A DNA stretch of 64,000 bases. It comes from Rhododendron vialii. Its lineage: Eukaryota > Streptophyta > Magnoliopsida > Ericales > Ericaceae. Positions 11,965 through 22,940 of the stretch are shown here, one piece after another. Position 1 is the first letter of the stretch, and each line of letters starts with the position of its first letter. Both the position numbers and the translations under genes were made by a program. The stretch is from NCBI RefSeq assembly GCF_030253575.1, contig NC_080561.1, positions 37,805,564-37,869,563 on the forward strand. Direction: 5' to 3'. Below the pieces are notes generated by a model. It saw nothing but the letters and a program-made list of their open reading frames with translations. It made no database searches and was not told where the DNA came from.

Positions 11965-12165
11965 TACTTTTTTTCTTTTAATAATAACCGGATATCCGGA
12001 CCAGCATGAATGGCTTTAAAGTTAACGACCAGATAAATTTCCAATAGACTACAGGTTTGGAATGTTTGACCTTCGTAGGATTCGAACTTGTGACTACTTC
12101 TGAGAGAAGTTCTTTAGTTGCTTTCTCATACTCACTTGATAAAACCATTACAAATCACAATCAGG
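11965..12165 (-). mobile_element. tRNA-derived SINE (Au-like)
   Basis: On the minus strand the tRNA-like B-box region ACAAGTTCGAATCCTACGAA is followed by a body ending GCTGGTCCGGATATCCGGTT and an ATTATTAAAAG tail, like other Au-type SINEs. The head is degenerate. Confidence 0.6.
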
Positions 12166-13717
12166 CATAGTTAAAGATGGTTGAAATCAATTCTGCTCCA
12201 TTCTTTCATATTTGATATGGAGCCGCCCAATCAATATCATCCAGACTCACATTTGGCCTTTTCGAATCATATCAAAAGAGGAAAACGAATAAATAAATAA
12301 ATCATATCCATAAAAAAAAAACACACAGCTTTAGGTTGTGTCCAGTGTTGGTTCCAGAATTTTGGTTCAAAAGGTGACAATCGTACATAAAATTTTTAAT
12401 GCATAATTCTTATTTGGTTAAAAATTTATTGAGCTAGATTTATTTTGTTTTGTCTACCTATTCTATCCAGTTATTAACAAGTTTAAGTAGAATTTTTTTG
12501 CATTGGCTAGGCACGAATGGTCTAATGTACCACAATAACAAAGAAAAATTAAATTATATTCAAACAATTCCAACTTTTAAGTGCATTTTTTTTTGTACCC
12601 AAAGAATTCGCTTGAAGCCCCTTAGGTCTATTGTTGTATAAGTATCATGGGTTTTTGTGGAATCTATTTGCACGGGCTATTCAAAGTTGGGACAATGTCC
12701 CATATGAATTGACCCCATAAGAGCATCTCCAAGGCTGGTGGCAAATTTTGATACATGTGACAAGTTGAAGAGTCACTTACGGCAAGTGCAGTCCGAGGGA
12801 CTAATCGAATTTTATGGTTTTTTTATTTCTTATTGGACTTTATTTATTTTGGGTGCATTTTGCTGACATGATTCTTCGAACATAGTTTAGTTTTAGTTTT
12901 GCTATCTTCTTTTGAAAATGATCTTAGCAAGAATTGATGCGCTTCAGGAGGTTTCGAATCTAAAAGTTAGAAGAAAGCAACTTAAGCATTAATTGATCAC
13001 GAAGAGATCAGTTAAGATGCGTTGTGCGTGTACACTATCCCGAAAGTTACCGAAACTTATCAAAAGAAAAAGAAAGACCAATCTTCTTGTACTATATTTT
13101 TTCCCCTCCCTTTACAAATCCTACTGTTATCCAAAAACGACCAAAAGCAAACAGTTTGAAACATAGTTTATTTAGGTGTTTCATGTTTCTCTATTTTTCT
13201 CCAAAAGAGCGGCCCAAGAAAAGATTTGAAACATAAACACAAATCAAAATATCTACTCCCACCCATACAAGTAACAAGCGCGGTTCCCGTACATAATACG
13301 GGAGCGCAGAAGAATTTTTTTTATTTTTTTTTTCACTCAACGTGAGAAAAAAGAAGTTATTGAGGTTTAATGGCATTTATCCCCTATAGATCCACGATTT
13401 AATATTAAATGTGAAAACAGTATCAAGAGAAAGTTTGAACCATTTTTCCTTGTAAGTGGAAACCAATATATGGAGAGATCCGGGAATGCTACCAAGCATC
13501 CCCCACCAAGTGGCATTCGTTCATTGTTCGGTCAAGATATGAGCTGTCGATTTTCGAGATGAACGGCTGGATCGGCTGCTCGATACTGCTGCCAAGCACT
13601 CCCGCTTGGCATCATCTCCCAATCTTTATGGCCTGAATGACTTTATGTGAAATTTTGTTTCAAAAAAACAAAATAAAAGAAAAGAACGTGACTGTATAGA
13701 TAGATTTCTGAAGGATA

Positions 13718-13749
<32 letters not shown>

Positions 13750-13902
13750 TGATGACTACAGTTGGGCACCATATTTAAGTACCGGTTTGATGTGGTTAGC
13801 ACTAACCATATCCACTTTTAACACATCACCCCATACGCATCAGGCTATACACACCTTGTACCAAAAAAAGGTGATACACGGAGGCGGCTGCACGTTTACG
13901 GT
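12166..13902. other. Intergenic stretch, AT-rich
   Basis: I see no supported gene. The stretch contains poly-A/T tracts near 12310 and 13320 and an (AT)n run at 13716-13742. Short frames at 13024-13376 cross low-complexity sequence. Confidence 0.5.
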
Positions 13903-14347
13903 CTGTTTGGATGGAGGATTTGTTTTAGGTGGATATAGAATGAGGGTGTATTTGAAGGTAGATGTGTAATGAGAGGTGATATGTAAAGAAGTGTGACCCC
14001 ACCTCTTAAGAATGGTGGATTTATAATGAGGTGTTTGGATGATTTTTTGAGAAAGGGGATTTGGAAGGTGGATATGATGGGATAAAGTGTTAAATGACTT
14101 ATTTGGATGAGAAAGGATAAACCAAAGGGGAATTTGGAGGGGTAAAACAGTCTCAAAACCCTCCGAATTTGCCAATGCTGGGGTTTGAGTTCCCATTTAC
14201 AAATCCACCTCCTGGCGGAGATGAAGCCATTACAGTGTTTATCTCTCTCCCTTCCAAAAAAGTGAACCAAACACCGAATTTGAGGGAGAGCCGAAGTACA
14301 AATCAGGGAGCCTCACATATCTCCCTTCATCTCCTCCATCCAAACAC
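13903..14347. mobile_element. Probable MITE with GTTTGGATGGAGGA ends
   Basis: The left end GTTTGGATGGAGGA (from 13905) is mirrored by TCCTCCATCCAAAC ending at 14345. The interior is rich in GGTGGAT/ATCCACC-like motifs. The inverted ends are short and I could not fix a target duplication. Two overlapping open frames inside it are not genes. Confidence 0.45.
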
Positions 14348-14405
14348 CTTGTTATAGAATGGAATTTGATCCTCTTCCATCCTTAATTTTAACCGGATGG
14401 AACAG

Positions 14406-14475
14406 CCGAAATTATGTTCGTCCGTTGCTTCAATTATTCCATCCGAAATTATGTTCGTCCGTTGCTTCAATTAAT
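14406..14475. repeat. 37-bp tandem duplication
   Basis: Two almost identical adjacent copies begin CCGAAATTATGTTCGTCCGT at 14406 and 14443. Confidence 0.85.
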
Positions 14476-16061
14476 GATTCTGAACTATTGATTATACCAA
14501 TGTATGGTTCAGATTTGGACCGGCTTGTCTAGTCGCCGGAGAGAAACCGAAGCCTTATAGAAGTGAAAAAGCTAAGGAAACCAACCAGGAAACTGACGGC
14601 TACGGGGGCCTACTCCGGATCCCGCACGGATGATCTGAGTCGTTCAATAATTTTGAAAAAAAAAATCCAAGTGGGATTGCGAAAATTAGGTCAATTCAAT
14701 ATGTGTAGCTAAAGTGAGCCCCGCGTGATCATTGGTTTCCGTAGCAGGACGGCTATAGAAGGGTGTTTTAAATCGTCTGTGTTTGAATCCGTAGCCCAAG
14801 AGACTTTGAACGCCAAGCAATCCAAATAAGGCCTATGGATCCATCCAATTTGAACACCCGGCAGCCCAATTCCTTGACAACCCATACCAGGTAATCAATC
14901 CAGTTTATACTGTAAATGGGCCCTCTCTTACCGGAAGATTGTCCATGGCATATGCTTGCTTGATCATTTCTTGAGGTTAGCCACGATTTGGATTTGGGAA
15001 AATGACAGCCAATGATGTGTTTTGATAATTAATATCTGTCCAGAACATGCTGAGAATATTTGTTAATGATGAAAATGTCCTTGGAGGGTATTAATTATCA
15101 AAACACGTCCTGAGCAATCATTTTCCCTTTGGATTTGGGGTTGGCGCTATTCGATAGGAGTCCACTTGCTTCTGGTCGTAGAATGTAAACAAAATCGAAA
15201 AATTTCAAGCCAATCTTGCTTTTAGAGTTTTGTTCCATGCAGGCCCTTCATTGTGATTCTTAATGACATATTCAACTAGGAATTACATTCCCAGACTGAG
15301 TTGTCTTATCCCATAGTAAAACTAATCTTAGATTCCCGGCTCTCAATCATTAAAAAAAGAAAATGTTGACTTGATAAATTTTCACAGTAATTGTTTTCTG
15401 CATAAGATTACTGAGTTAAATCAAACACCGGAATGAAATTACTTCAGGTATGATATTTCCAAGAAATAATTCCTAGTAATCATATTTCTATTCTTACTGA
15501 ATGTTTCGGTCATCCAACCATAACTTAAGGGTCTAATCGCCTTCCACTAGTGTAAATATGTTTTATTTGAAACAAGGGTGTTACCGCCACACCCTCCCTC
15601 CACACAGCTCTGCCTCCAGGCATGGGGTCGGCAAAATCATACCCTTCCCATCTCCAACCGGGTATGTATTATTATCCCCATACCTACTCATATCGAATAA
15701 GAAAGTGGCTTATCCACCTCCAACGACAAGTTCGGATCGCATATCCATAGGTATGAACGGGCTTCATTAATCTGATTACAAGCTGATCCCGAGTGGCTTG
15801 CTTTGTCGAAATTTAGGCCAGATAGAATTTTCACAGAAGCTCTGCTGCCCCCTTGCTATTCGATAGTGAATGAAAAACACCGTGGTTGTGTCGTGACAAG
15901 GAAACAACACCACTAGTTTGACCAAGATTCAAGAACATGCACTCATAATCTACCCAAAGATTTGCTTTCAAGAGCTCATTGTCATGTGGTGGGAAAAGCT
16001 TTTAAGTTTCTTGATTTCAAAGACAAATGAGCTACATTTCTCTTCTTTTTTTCCCCAATGG
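14476..16061. other. Intergenic stretch
   Basis: No gene was recognised. Short frames near 15558 and 15918 have no family match that I know. Confidence 0.45.
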
Positions 16062-16258
16062 TCAGGAGTGTTCGGGTCAACTTACGCGCTTCTCGACTAT
16101 TTTCTCTTTCCGGTCCGCTCAAAGGCAAGCCATCCACATAGGGACTAGGGCACAAAAGATTTCTCTCTTGCAACCTGGCTCCAAGAGATTGCCAATTGTT
16201 TTTAGCTTCTGAATTTACATCTCATCCCTGTTACCACATGAGCTACCCTGGAGACATG
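16062..16258 (-). mobile_element. tRNA-derived SINE (Au-like)
   Basis: On the minus strand a tRNA-like head with A box TAGCTCATGTGG is followed, about 150 bp on, by TAGTCGAGAAGCGCGTAAGT and GACCCGAACACTCC, the Au-type 3' end. The element lies about 0.7 kb upstream of the first laccase. Confidence 0.6.
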
Positions 16259-16902
16259 TATTTTATTTGTAGGTGGTTTTCTATAATTGGGACCGTGCAG
16301 TAAAAGGCTGGGGTTAGGGGGGAGAATCAAGATTTGAATTCGGGTATAGTTTAGAAGAAATCAAGCACTAACAATATGTATAATCCTTGTATTTTTAACA
16401 CCCAATTAGTACACATGTTCTAATTAAGGTTTCATACCCATAAAAGTAAACATGTTTTGGGTAATCCTCCATTAACATAGAACAAAAACTAGTTTAGAAC
16501 AAGCTATCAAACTGTGGTTCTGATATTATATGGAGTTCGGGCTATGAGTATTTGTGATTTTCTCTTCCAATTTCCATTGTCCATGAATATTGTAGGCCTG
16601 GAACAAAAAATACCATGTTGAATCAAATAAACTTCTCAGTTGCAAAGTTGGCCATTGTGATAATTACGTTGCCCCTAATTAAGTATGTATCACTAATTAA
16701 TCAAACAAGGACCGGATATGTGCTAGGTCTTTCATGTAATTATTAAATAGAATCAGACAATGGAAGAGAGAGGATTATCTTTACTTAATTATCACTCTAA
16801 AATTAAACTTGACCAAAACCAAAGAGAAGCATGCAAGGTGAACATCTCAACTATAAAATAACTCCACATTAACTTTTTATTTATTTTGTCAATTTTATCT
16901 TT

Positions 16903-16926
16903 ACCTAATCTCCACTCTATATATTT
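16903..16926 (+). promoter_or_regulatory. MYB-type element plus TATA box of the plus-strand laccase
   Basis: ACCTAAT at 16903-16909 matches the secondary-wall MYB element ACC(A/T)A(A/C)(T/C). TATATATTT at 16918-16926 is a plausible TATA box about 50 bp before the ATG. The match is by consensus only; the same arrangement recurs at the other three laccases. Confidence 0.55.
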
Positions 16927-16973
16927 AGACTCAAATTAACACTTCATATTGATTCCTAGAGAGGAAGAGAGAG

Positions 16974-19829
16974 ATGGGTTCTCAATTGTTTTCATCCACT
17001 TCTATGGCCACTCTTCTTGTTCTTTGTGTTCTATTTCTAATGCCACAATTTGCATTGTGCATAACTAGGCATCACACATTCAATGTACTTTACTAATTTG
17101 TTTATCTCCTTAAGAGTAATTTATTTTATTGAGACATTTCAGGATTCTTATTTTATATTCATCAGATAATAGCGCAAAACGTGACAAGATTGTGCACCAC
17201 AAAGAATGTTATAACCGTGAACGGGAAGTTTCCGGGGCCGCGGCTAGTAGCAAGGGAAGGTGATCAAGTCCTTGTTAAGGTGGTTAACCATGTCCCAAAC
17301 AACATTACCATTCATTGGTATGGAAAACAAACACAACATAAGCTTAAGCTTATTTAGTTTGTCAAACGTTTTCAATAACCATAATACAATTACTTAAGAT
17401 GAAGTCCTATCTTCATCTTTTAGGCATGGGATTCGGCAACTTAGAAGCGGATGGGCTGATGGACCTGCTTATATAACACAATGTCCGATCCAAACGGGGC
17501 AGGCATACACGTACAACTTCACAATCACCGGACAAAGAGGAACTCTGTTCTGGCACGCCCACATCTCGTGGTTACGATCAACGATTTACGGGCCCATTAT
17601 CATCCTCCCGAGGCGCAACGAGACCTATCCGTTTGGGAGACCCTACAAGGAAGTCCCCATAATATTTGGTAACTAGATCACTATATTCCCATAGCATTTA
17701 TTCATTGCAGCATTTTTTTTTTTTTTACTTGACATTTTGTTCTTTTTTGAGGATTTGCAGGAGAATGGTGGAATGTAGACCCAGAGGCTGTGATTAACCA
17801 GGCTCTTCAAACAGGAGGTGGACCCAATGTTTCGGATGCTTACACCATCAATGGGCTCCCAGGGCTCTTGTACAATTGTTCTTCAAAAGGTAAATGTATT
17901 TAGGGTGTCTCAATCATGACCAAATATATAGCCTACATGATTCAGGTCTGCTCGGAAGCATCGAACTTGGGGTGTGTGTTGTCCAAAGGTCTGCTCCGAA
18001 GCATCAAACTTGGGGTGTGTGTTGTCCAAAGGTCTGCTCCGAAGCATCGAACTTGGGGTGCATGCTGCCCCTCATGGACAACACACGCACCCTATAGAAC
18101 TAATACGTAATCATGCATGAGCATATTCATCACTTTAATTAGAGCTCGTTTGTTTGATACGACTAATACGTAATCTTATAGAACTTGAAATCCTATCGGG
18201 CTTATTGTGATTTGAATAATGATACGACATCCTTATGGTATTTATGTCGTATATTTATTTAACAAATCTGCTGTATACATGCAGATACATTTAAGTTAAA
18301 GGTGAAGCTAGGAAAAACGTACCTCCTCCGACTCATCAACGCCGCAATGAACGACGAGCTCTTCTTTAGCATCGCAAATCACACCCTCACAGTCGTGGAA
18401 GCCGATGCCGTCTACGTAAAACCATTCGTTACAGACACGCTTGTCATCTCCCCGGGCCAAACCACAAACGTTCTCCTGAACACCAAACCCTTCTCCCCGA
18501 ACGCCACCTTCCTCATGTTAGCCAGCCCGTATTTCACCGGCATGGGCACTTTCGACAATTCCACCGTTGCCGCGATACTCCAATACCAAAACTACCCTTC
18601 ACCCCACAACAAAAGTCTTCCCCTGCACAAGCCAACACTACCACTCTTCAACTCCACATTGTTCGTCTCCAACTTCACCAGAAAACTTAGGAGTTTGGCC
18701 AATTCCAAATTCCCAGCAAACGTCCCCCAAACAGTGGACAAGCATTTCTTCTTCACTGTCGGGCTCGGGTCATCCCCGTGCCCGACCAACACGACGTGCC
18801 AAGGACCCAACGGATCGAAATTCGCGGCTTCCGTCAACAATGTCTCTTTTGCCCTCCCAACAAAAACGGCCATGTTACAATCCCATTTCTCCGGCCGATC
18901 ATACGGCGTTTACTCGACGGATTTCCCTGCCTACCCGGCTCTCCCGTTTAACTACACGGGCACGCCGACGAATAATACGGTGGTGGGGAACGGGACGAAG
19001 GCGGTGGTGCTGCGGTTTAACGCTAGTGTGGAGTTGGTTATGCAGGATACCAGTATACTTGGCGCGGAGAGCCACCCTCTCCATTTACATGGCTTTAATT
19101 TCTTTGTTGTTGGTGAAGGGTCCGGGAATTTCGACCCGAATTGTGACCCGGGGAAATTCAATCTGGTTGATCCGGTGGAGAGGAATACGGTTGGAGTTCC
19201 ATCTGGTGGGTGGGTTGCCGTTAGATTTCTTGCAGATAATCCAGGTTTGCATTCTAAAAGCATCTACTATGTTCTTTACACACATTGCAAGTGAAAAAAA
19301 AACCAAAATGAATGATCTCTTCAACTATATCCGATAAATTCGATTTATTACGTGAATCGTTTTCTGAAATGAATGATTCAGATCATCAAGCCGGGCCTAC
19401 AGTACTACACCTACATTGCTACGTGTCGTTCCGATTTGGGATCGCAAAAGTTCTATTAGCGCTCTGTGATTTTAAAAGAGAGAGGGTATTTTGGTCATTT
19501 TCTTGTATTAGTGGTTTTCCGTGTCAACCAAACAATAGAAAAAGTCATTTGAAAAAGATTTTGAAGTAACAATCAAACACCAAAAAACACATTATTATTC
19601 AAAAAAATATTTTCCATCAAATACGTTTTCTGCCCGAAACAAACTGAACGTAAAGATTCGTTAGAAACTAACATTTGTTGTTTCCTTTGGCTAAGCAGGG
19701 GTCTGGTTTATGCACTGCCATTTTGAGGTGCACACAAGTTGGGGTTTAAAGATGGCATGGATCGTACCGGATGGCCCACTACCAAATCAGAAGTTACCCC
19801 CACCGCCGTCCGATCTTCCCATGTGCTGA
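16974..19829 (+). CDS. Laccase (LAC17/LAC2-like), six exons, 575 aa
   Basis: This is a secreted multicopper oxidase that oxidises phenolics such as monolignols with reduction of O2 to water in the cell wall. Exons: 16974-17084, 17166-17317, 17424-17668, 17761-17889, 18285-19244, 19699-19829. All introns are GT-AG and the join is 576 codons. Residues 1-30 form a signal peptide. The cupredoxin domains carry the copper ligands HWHG (87-90), WHAH (131-134), HPLHLHG (476-482) and HCHFEVH (538-544), with Leu549 at the axial type-1 position. Exons of 152, 245, 129 and 131 nt are the sizes shared by all four laccases here. It is the only copy on the plus strand and the most divergent: it has an extra Cys in [15 protein letters not shown] instead of GQGFGNF, and a C-terminus ending LPMC instead of LPKC. 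The frame is intact, so it is probably functional. Placement in the LAC17/LAC2 group is by resemblance from memory. Confidence 0.94.
17945..18073. repeat. 43-bp tandem repeat, three copies, in laccase intron 4
   Basis: Copies beginning GGTCTGCTC start at 17945, 17988 and 18031 and differ by only a few bases. They lie wholly within the fourth intron of the plus-strand laccase (17890-18284), so they do not alter the protein. Confidence 0.9.
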
Positions 19830-20570
19830 CTTTTGACCAATTGGGTGACCGGATTATTTATTAACCATTGTAAACTTTTGATTGAGTTTTTTTTTTTTTG
19901 ACACGAACTTTTGATTGAGTTTGATTGTATCAACTTTCACACTTTAACTTATATTTTACTCTTCCGTCCATTTTTTAGAGTTCAATATTTTATTTTGGAT
20001 TGTCTATAAAAAGTGTCTATTTTGTAAAGTTAGTGAGTAAAAGTTTGTGCATTTTCTATTTACGCCTAAAAGCATATTTCGTTTTGAAAAGTTAGTGAGT
20101 AAAAATATAATGATGATATCTTCATAAAGGATAAGTAGCGAAAGTGGAAATAAAAGTTGATGTGAAAGATATAATGACGATGTCTCTTTAATAAGTTAAA
20201 ATTACGAAGCTGAAAACTTAACGAGAGACGGAGGGAGTATCATTTTGCCTTTTTTGAAATAACTGAAACATCCAGTTTTATGATTTTCGGATCTACTTTA
20301 TGCTGTGTTTAGTTTGGTATTTAAAAAGTTTTTTGAAAAATAGTAGGAGTAATAAGTGGAAAGAGAAATATTGAAAGTAAGGAGGATCTAGGGAGAATTT
20401 TTTGAAAAATGCTTTTTGAAAAGAGAAGACAACAATGCATTAATAACTGAAATATTTTTCTTTATATAGCTTCTTGAGAAGTTCAATCACATCAAAAATC
20501 AAATTAATAGAATATTGATATACTAATGATCCAAAACATATATATTATATATATATATAGAGAGAGAGAG
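19830..20570. other. 3' flank of the plus-strand laccase, AT-rich
   Basis: No gene was seen. The sequence is AT-rich with T runs near 19880 and ends in TA/GA-rich DNA that borders the fold-back cluster. Confidence 0.5.
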
Positions 20571-20574
20571 AGTT

Positions 20575-20928
20575 AGGTTCCGGTGAGGGATCCCTCATTT
20601 TATTAAAATGGGGGACTCCCCTTCCTGATTGAATTTCGATGATCCGAGCCGCTCAAAGTGATCAGAACGTGATTTTAAGGGTCCCAGTGAGAAATCAGCA
20701 AAAAAAATGACCGGTAAGGGCTTCATCCGAGCAGTTTTCATTGAACGGTTCAAAAAAAAGTGCTCGAATGACGCCCTTCCCGGTCATTTTTTTTGCTGAT
20801 TTCTCGCGGGAACCCTTAAAATTACGTTCTGCACACATTGAACGGTTCGGATTTTCAAATTTTGATCGGGAAATGAAAGTCCCTCATTTTAACAAAATGA
20901 GGGATCCATCACTTGAAAATTCCTATAT
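20575..20928. mobile_element. Fold-back element A
   Basis: Long imperfect inverted repeat: the left end GGGATCCCTCATTTTATTAA (from 20587) pairs with TCATTTTAACAAAATGAGGG on the right. Internal arms carry ATGACCGGTAAGGGCTTCAT and its near complement around a centre at about 20745. It is bordered by TA/GA-rich tracts. No protein is encoded. Confidence 0.75.
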
Positions 20929-20949
20929 ATATATATATATAGAGTACTG

Positions 20950-21329
20950 CTAGGTGTACCGACCATTTTTGGACCGAAACCGTACCGACGGCCGCGCGCG
21001 GCCGTCTCCGGCCACCGGACGGCCGATCCGAGCCGTCCAAAAATTTTAAAAAAAAAAACCGAGGGGCCCCACGCGGGAATTAACGTCATCCGATGTGTGT
21101 AGGGTGCTTGATCTAAACACCCTATTTTTCGTGTATACATATATACACGAAAAATAGGGTGTTTAGATCAAGCACCCTACACACATCGGATGACGTTAAT
21201 TCCCGCGTGGGGCCCCTCGGTTTTTTTTTTTAAAATTTTTGGACGGCTCGGATCGGCCGTCCGGTGGCCGGAGACGGCCGCGCGCGGCCGTCGGTACGGT
21301 TTCGGTCCAAAAATGGTCGGTACACATAG
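20950..21329. mobile_element. 380-bp near-perfect palindrome (fold-back element B)
   Basis: The two 188-bp arms are mirror complements around a CATA loop at 21138-21141. Read by eye I find one internal mismatch pair (20953/21326), and an 11-base A/T run matches in length on both arms. The arms include GC-rich ACGGCCGCGCGCGGCCGTC sequence. The element sits between (TA)n tracts, so TA target duplication cannot be resolved. Such arm identity implies recent insertion or arm-to-arm conversion. Confidence 0.9.
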
Positions 21330-21336
21330 GATTTTC

Positions 21337-21337
<1 letters not shown>

Positions 21338-21389
<52 letters not shown>
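21338..21389. repeat. (AT)n microsatellite
   Basis: About 26 uninterrupted AT dinucleotides lie between fold-back elements B and C. Confidence 0.95.
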
Positions 21390-21392
<3 letters not shown>

Positions 21393-21395
21393 CAC

Positions 21396-21765
21396 TTCTC
21401 CTAAGGACCACCTTAACTTAATAAAATAAGAATCTCCCTTTCCTGATAAAATTTCGATGATCCAAGCCGCTCAATGTGTTCAGAACGTGATTTTAAGGGT
21501 ACCCGTGAGAAATCAACAAAAAAAAAATGACCGGAAAGGCTTCATCCGAGCAGTTTTTGTTTATTTTTTATCAAACGGTTCAAATAAAAACTGCTCGGAT
21601 GAAGCCATTCTCGGTCATTTTTTTTGTTGATTCCTTGCGAGTACTCTTAAAATCATGTTCTAAACACATTGAGCGGCTCGTATCATCAAAATTCGAACAG
21701 AAAATGGGAGGAATGGAGAGGTCCTTATTTTAACTAAAATAAGGACCTCATTATTTGAAAATGAC
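21396..21765. mobile_element. Fold-back element C
   Basis: It has the same design as element A: arms with GAACGTGATTTTAAGGGTAC and a central GGCTTCATCCGAGCAGTTTT/complement pair, with outer ends in a TTAATAAAATAAG/CTTATTTTAACTAAAATAAG pairing. Sequence similarity to A and E is clear by eye. It is non-coding. Confidence 0.75.
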
Positions 21766-21802
21766 TGTATATGTATATGTGTGTGTGCATATATATATAT
21801 AT

Positions 21803-22132
21803 GCCAAGTGGTTTATTTTTTTGTCCTTATTCAATTTTTTTTTGTATTTGTTAGTTTTTCATCAATTTTTTGGGGATTATTATATCGTTATGACGAGAGA
21901 AATCTAAAAAGTAAAAAATTCTGATCGAAATCAATTTTTTTTTGAATAAAGATGAAAATAAGTCAATAAGCTAATTTTTTCGTCTTTATTCAAAAAAAAT
22001 TTGATTTTGATTATAATTTTTTATTTTTTAGATTCCTCTCGTTATGACGATGCAATAATCCTCAAAAAATTGACGAAAAACTAACAAATACGAAAAATTT
22101 TTGAATAAGAACAAAAAAATAAACCACTTGGC
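21803..22132. mobile_element. Fold-back element D
   Basis: The left end GCCAAGTGGTTTATTTTTTT (21803) is mirrored by AAAAAAATAAACCACTTGGC ending at 22132. Inside, GTTATGACGAGAG... and its inverted copy pair around a centre near 21967. It belongs to a different sequence family from A, C and E. Confidence 0.8.
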
Positions 22133-22141
22133 TTATTTAGC

Positions 22142-22495
22142 AGTCCCGATCAAGTCCACACCTTTTCCTGTCCAATTAAACCGTCCTCACCTCCCCTTTC
22201 CCGATCGAATTTCAATGATCCAAGCCGTTCAATGTGATCAGAATGTGATTTTAAGGATTCATCGTGCTAAATCGGCAAAAAAAATGATCGGGAAGGGCTT
22301 GATCCGAACAGTTTTTATTGAACGGTTCAATAAAAAAACTGCTCAAATCAAGCCCTTCCCAGTGTTTTTTTTTCCCGATTTCTCTTGGGTATCTTTAAAA
22401 TCACGTTCTGAACACATTGAGTGGCTCGGATCATCAAAATTCTATCGGGAAAGGGGAGGTGCGGACCGGAATCGGGATCCCTGACCTAATCCGGA
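22142..22495. mobile_element. Fold-back element E
   Basis: Arms from TCACCTCCCCTTTCCCGAT to its complement near 22440-22460. The central GGGAAGGGCTTGATCCGAAC pairs with the AAATCAAGCCCTTCCC side. It belongs to the same family as A and C. Confidence 0.75.
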
Positions 22496-22768
22496 CTGTA
22501 TATATATCTATCTATCTTGGAATAAGATTCTCGTTACATTCACTCTAAAATTCCACACTTCCCTAGTATAGTAACAAGGGCAAAACAGTCAACACATTCC
22601 ACAAGTCAAATAAATGTGGTTTAAGTCCACACATCTATGAAAACTTGAACCGGTAACTAATTCCAGAAGCCCAAAATAGACCGGCAAAAGTGCCATAAAT
22701 AATTTTTAACTCGGTGTGTCAATCTGATTTTTTCAAAACAAAATGTATTTTGACATCGTATTCATTGA

Positions 22769-22940
22769 TATTTGATAAGCGTGATGTTTGACAAGATTAA
22801 TCTTCCCAACGGGGGCTCTATGAACAGCTCCGGGAACAGCTCTGGTTATGAAAATATTTGATAAGCGTGATGTTTGACAAAATTAATCTTCCCAACGGGG
22901 GCTCTATGAACAGCTCCGGGAACAGCTCCGGTTATGAAAA
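22769..22940. repeat. 86-bp tandem duplication
   Basis: Two copies starting ATATTTGATAAGCGTGATGT differ at two or three positions. They lie in an otherwise featureless intergenic stretch. Confidence 0.9.

Noticed and set aside
17945-18073. CRISPR-like array
   Set aside because: Three head-to-tail copies without distinct spacers inside a plant intron; a simple tandem repeat.
18567-19337. Long plus-strand open frame overlapping laccase exon 5 in another frame
   Set aside because: It is a shadow of the laccase exon; the laccase frame carries the copper motifs and correct splice sites.
20889-21421. Frames with poly-Tyr/Ile stretches
   Set aside because: They are translations of (AT)n and of the palindrome arms.
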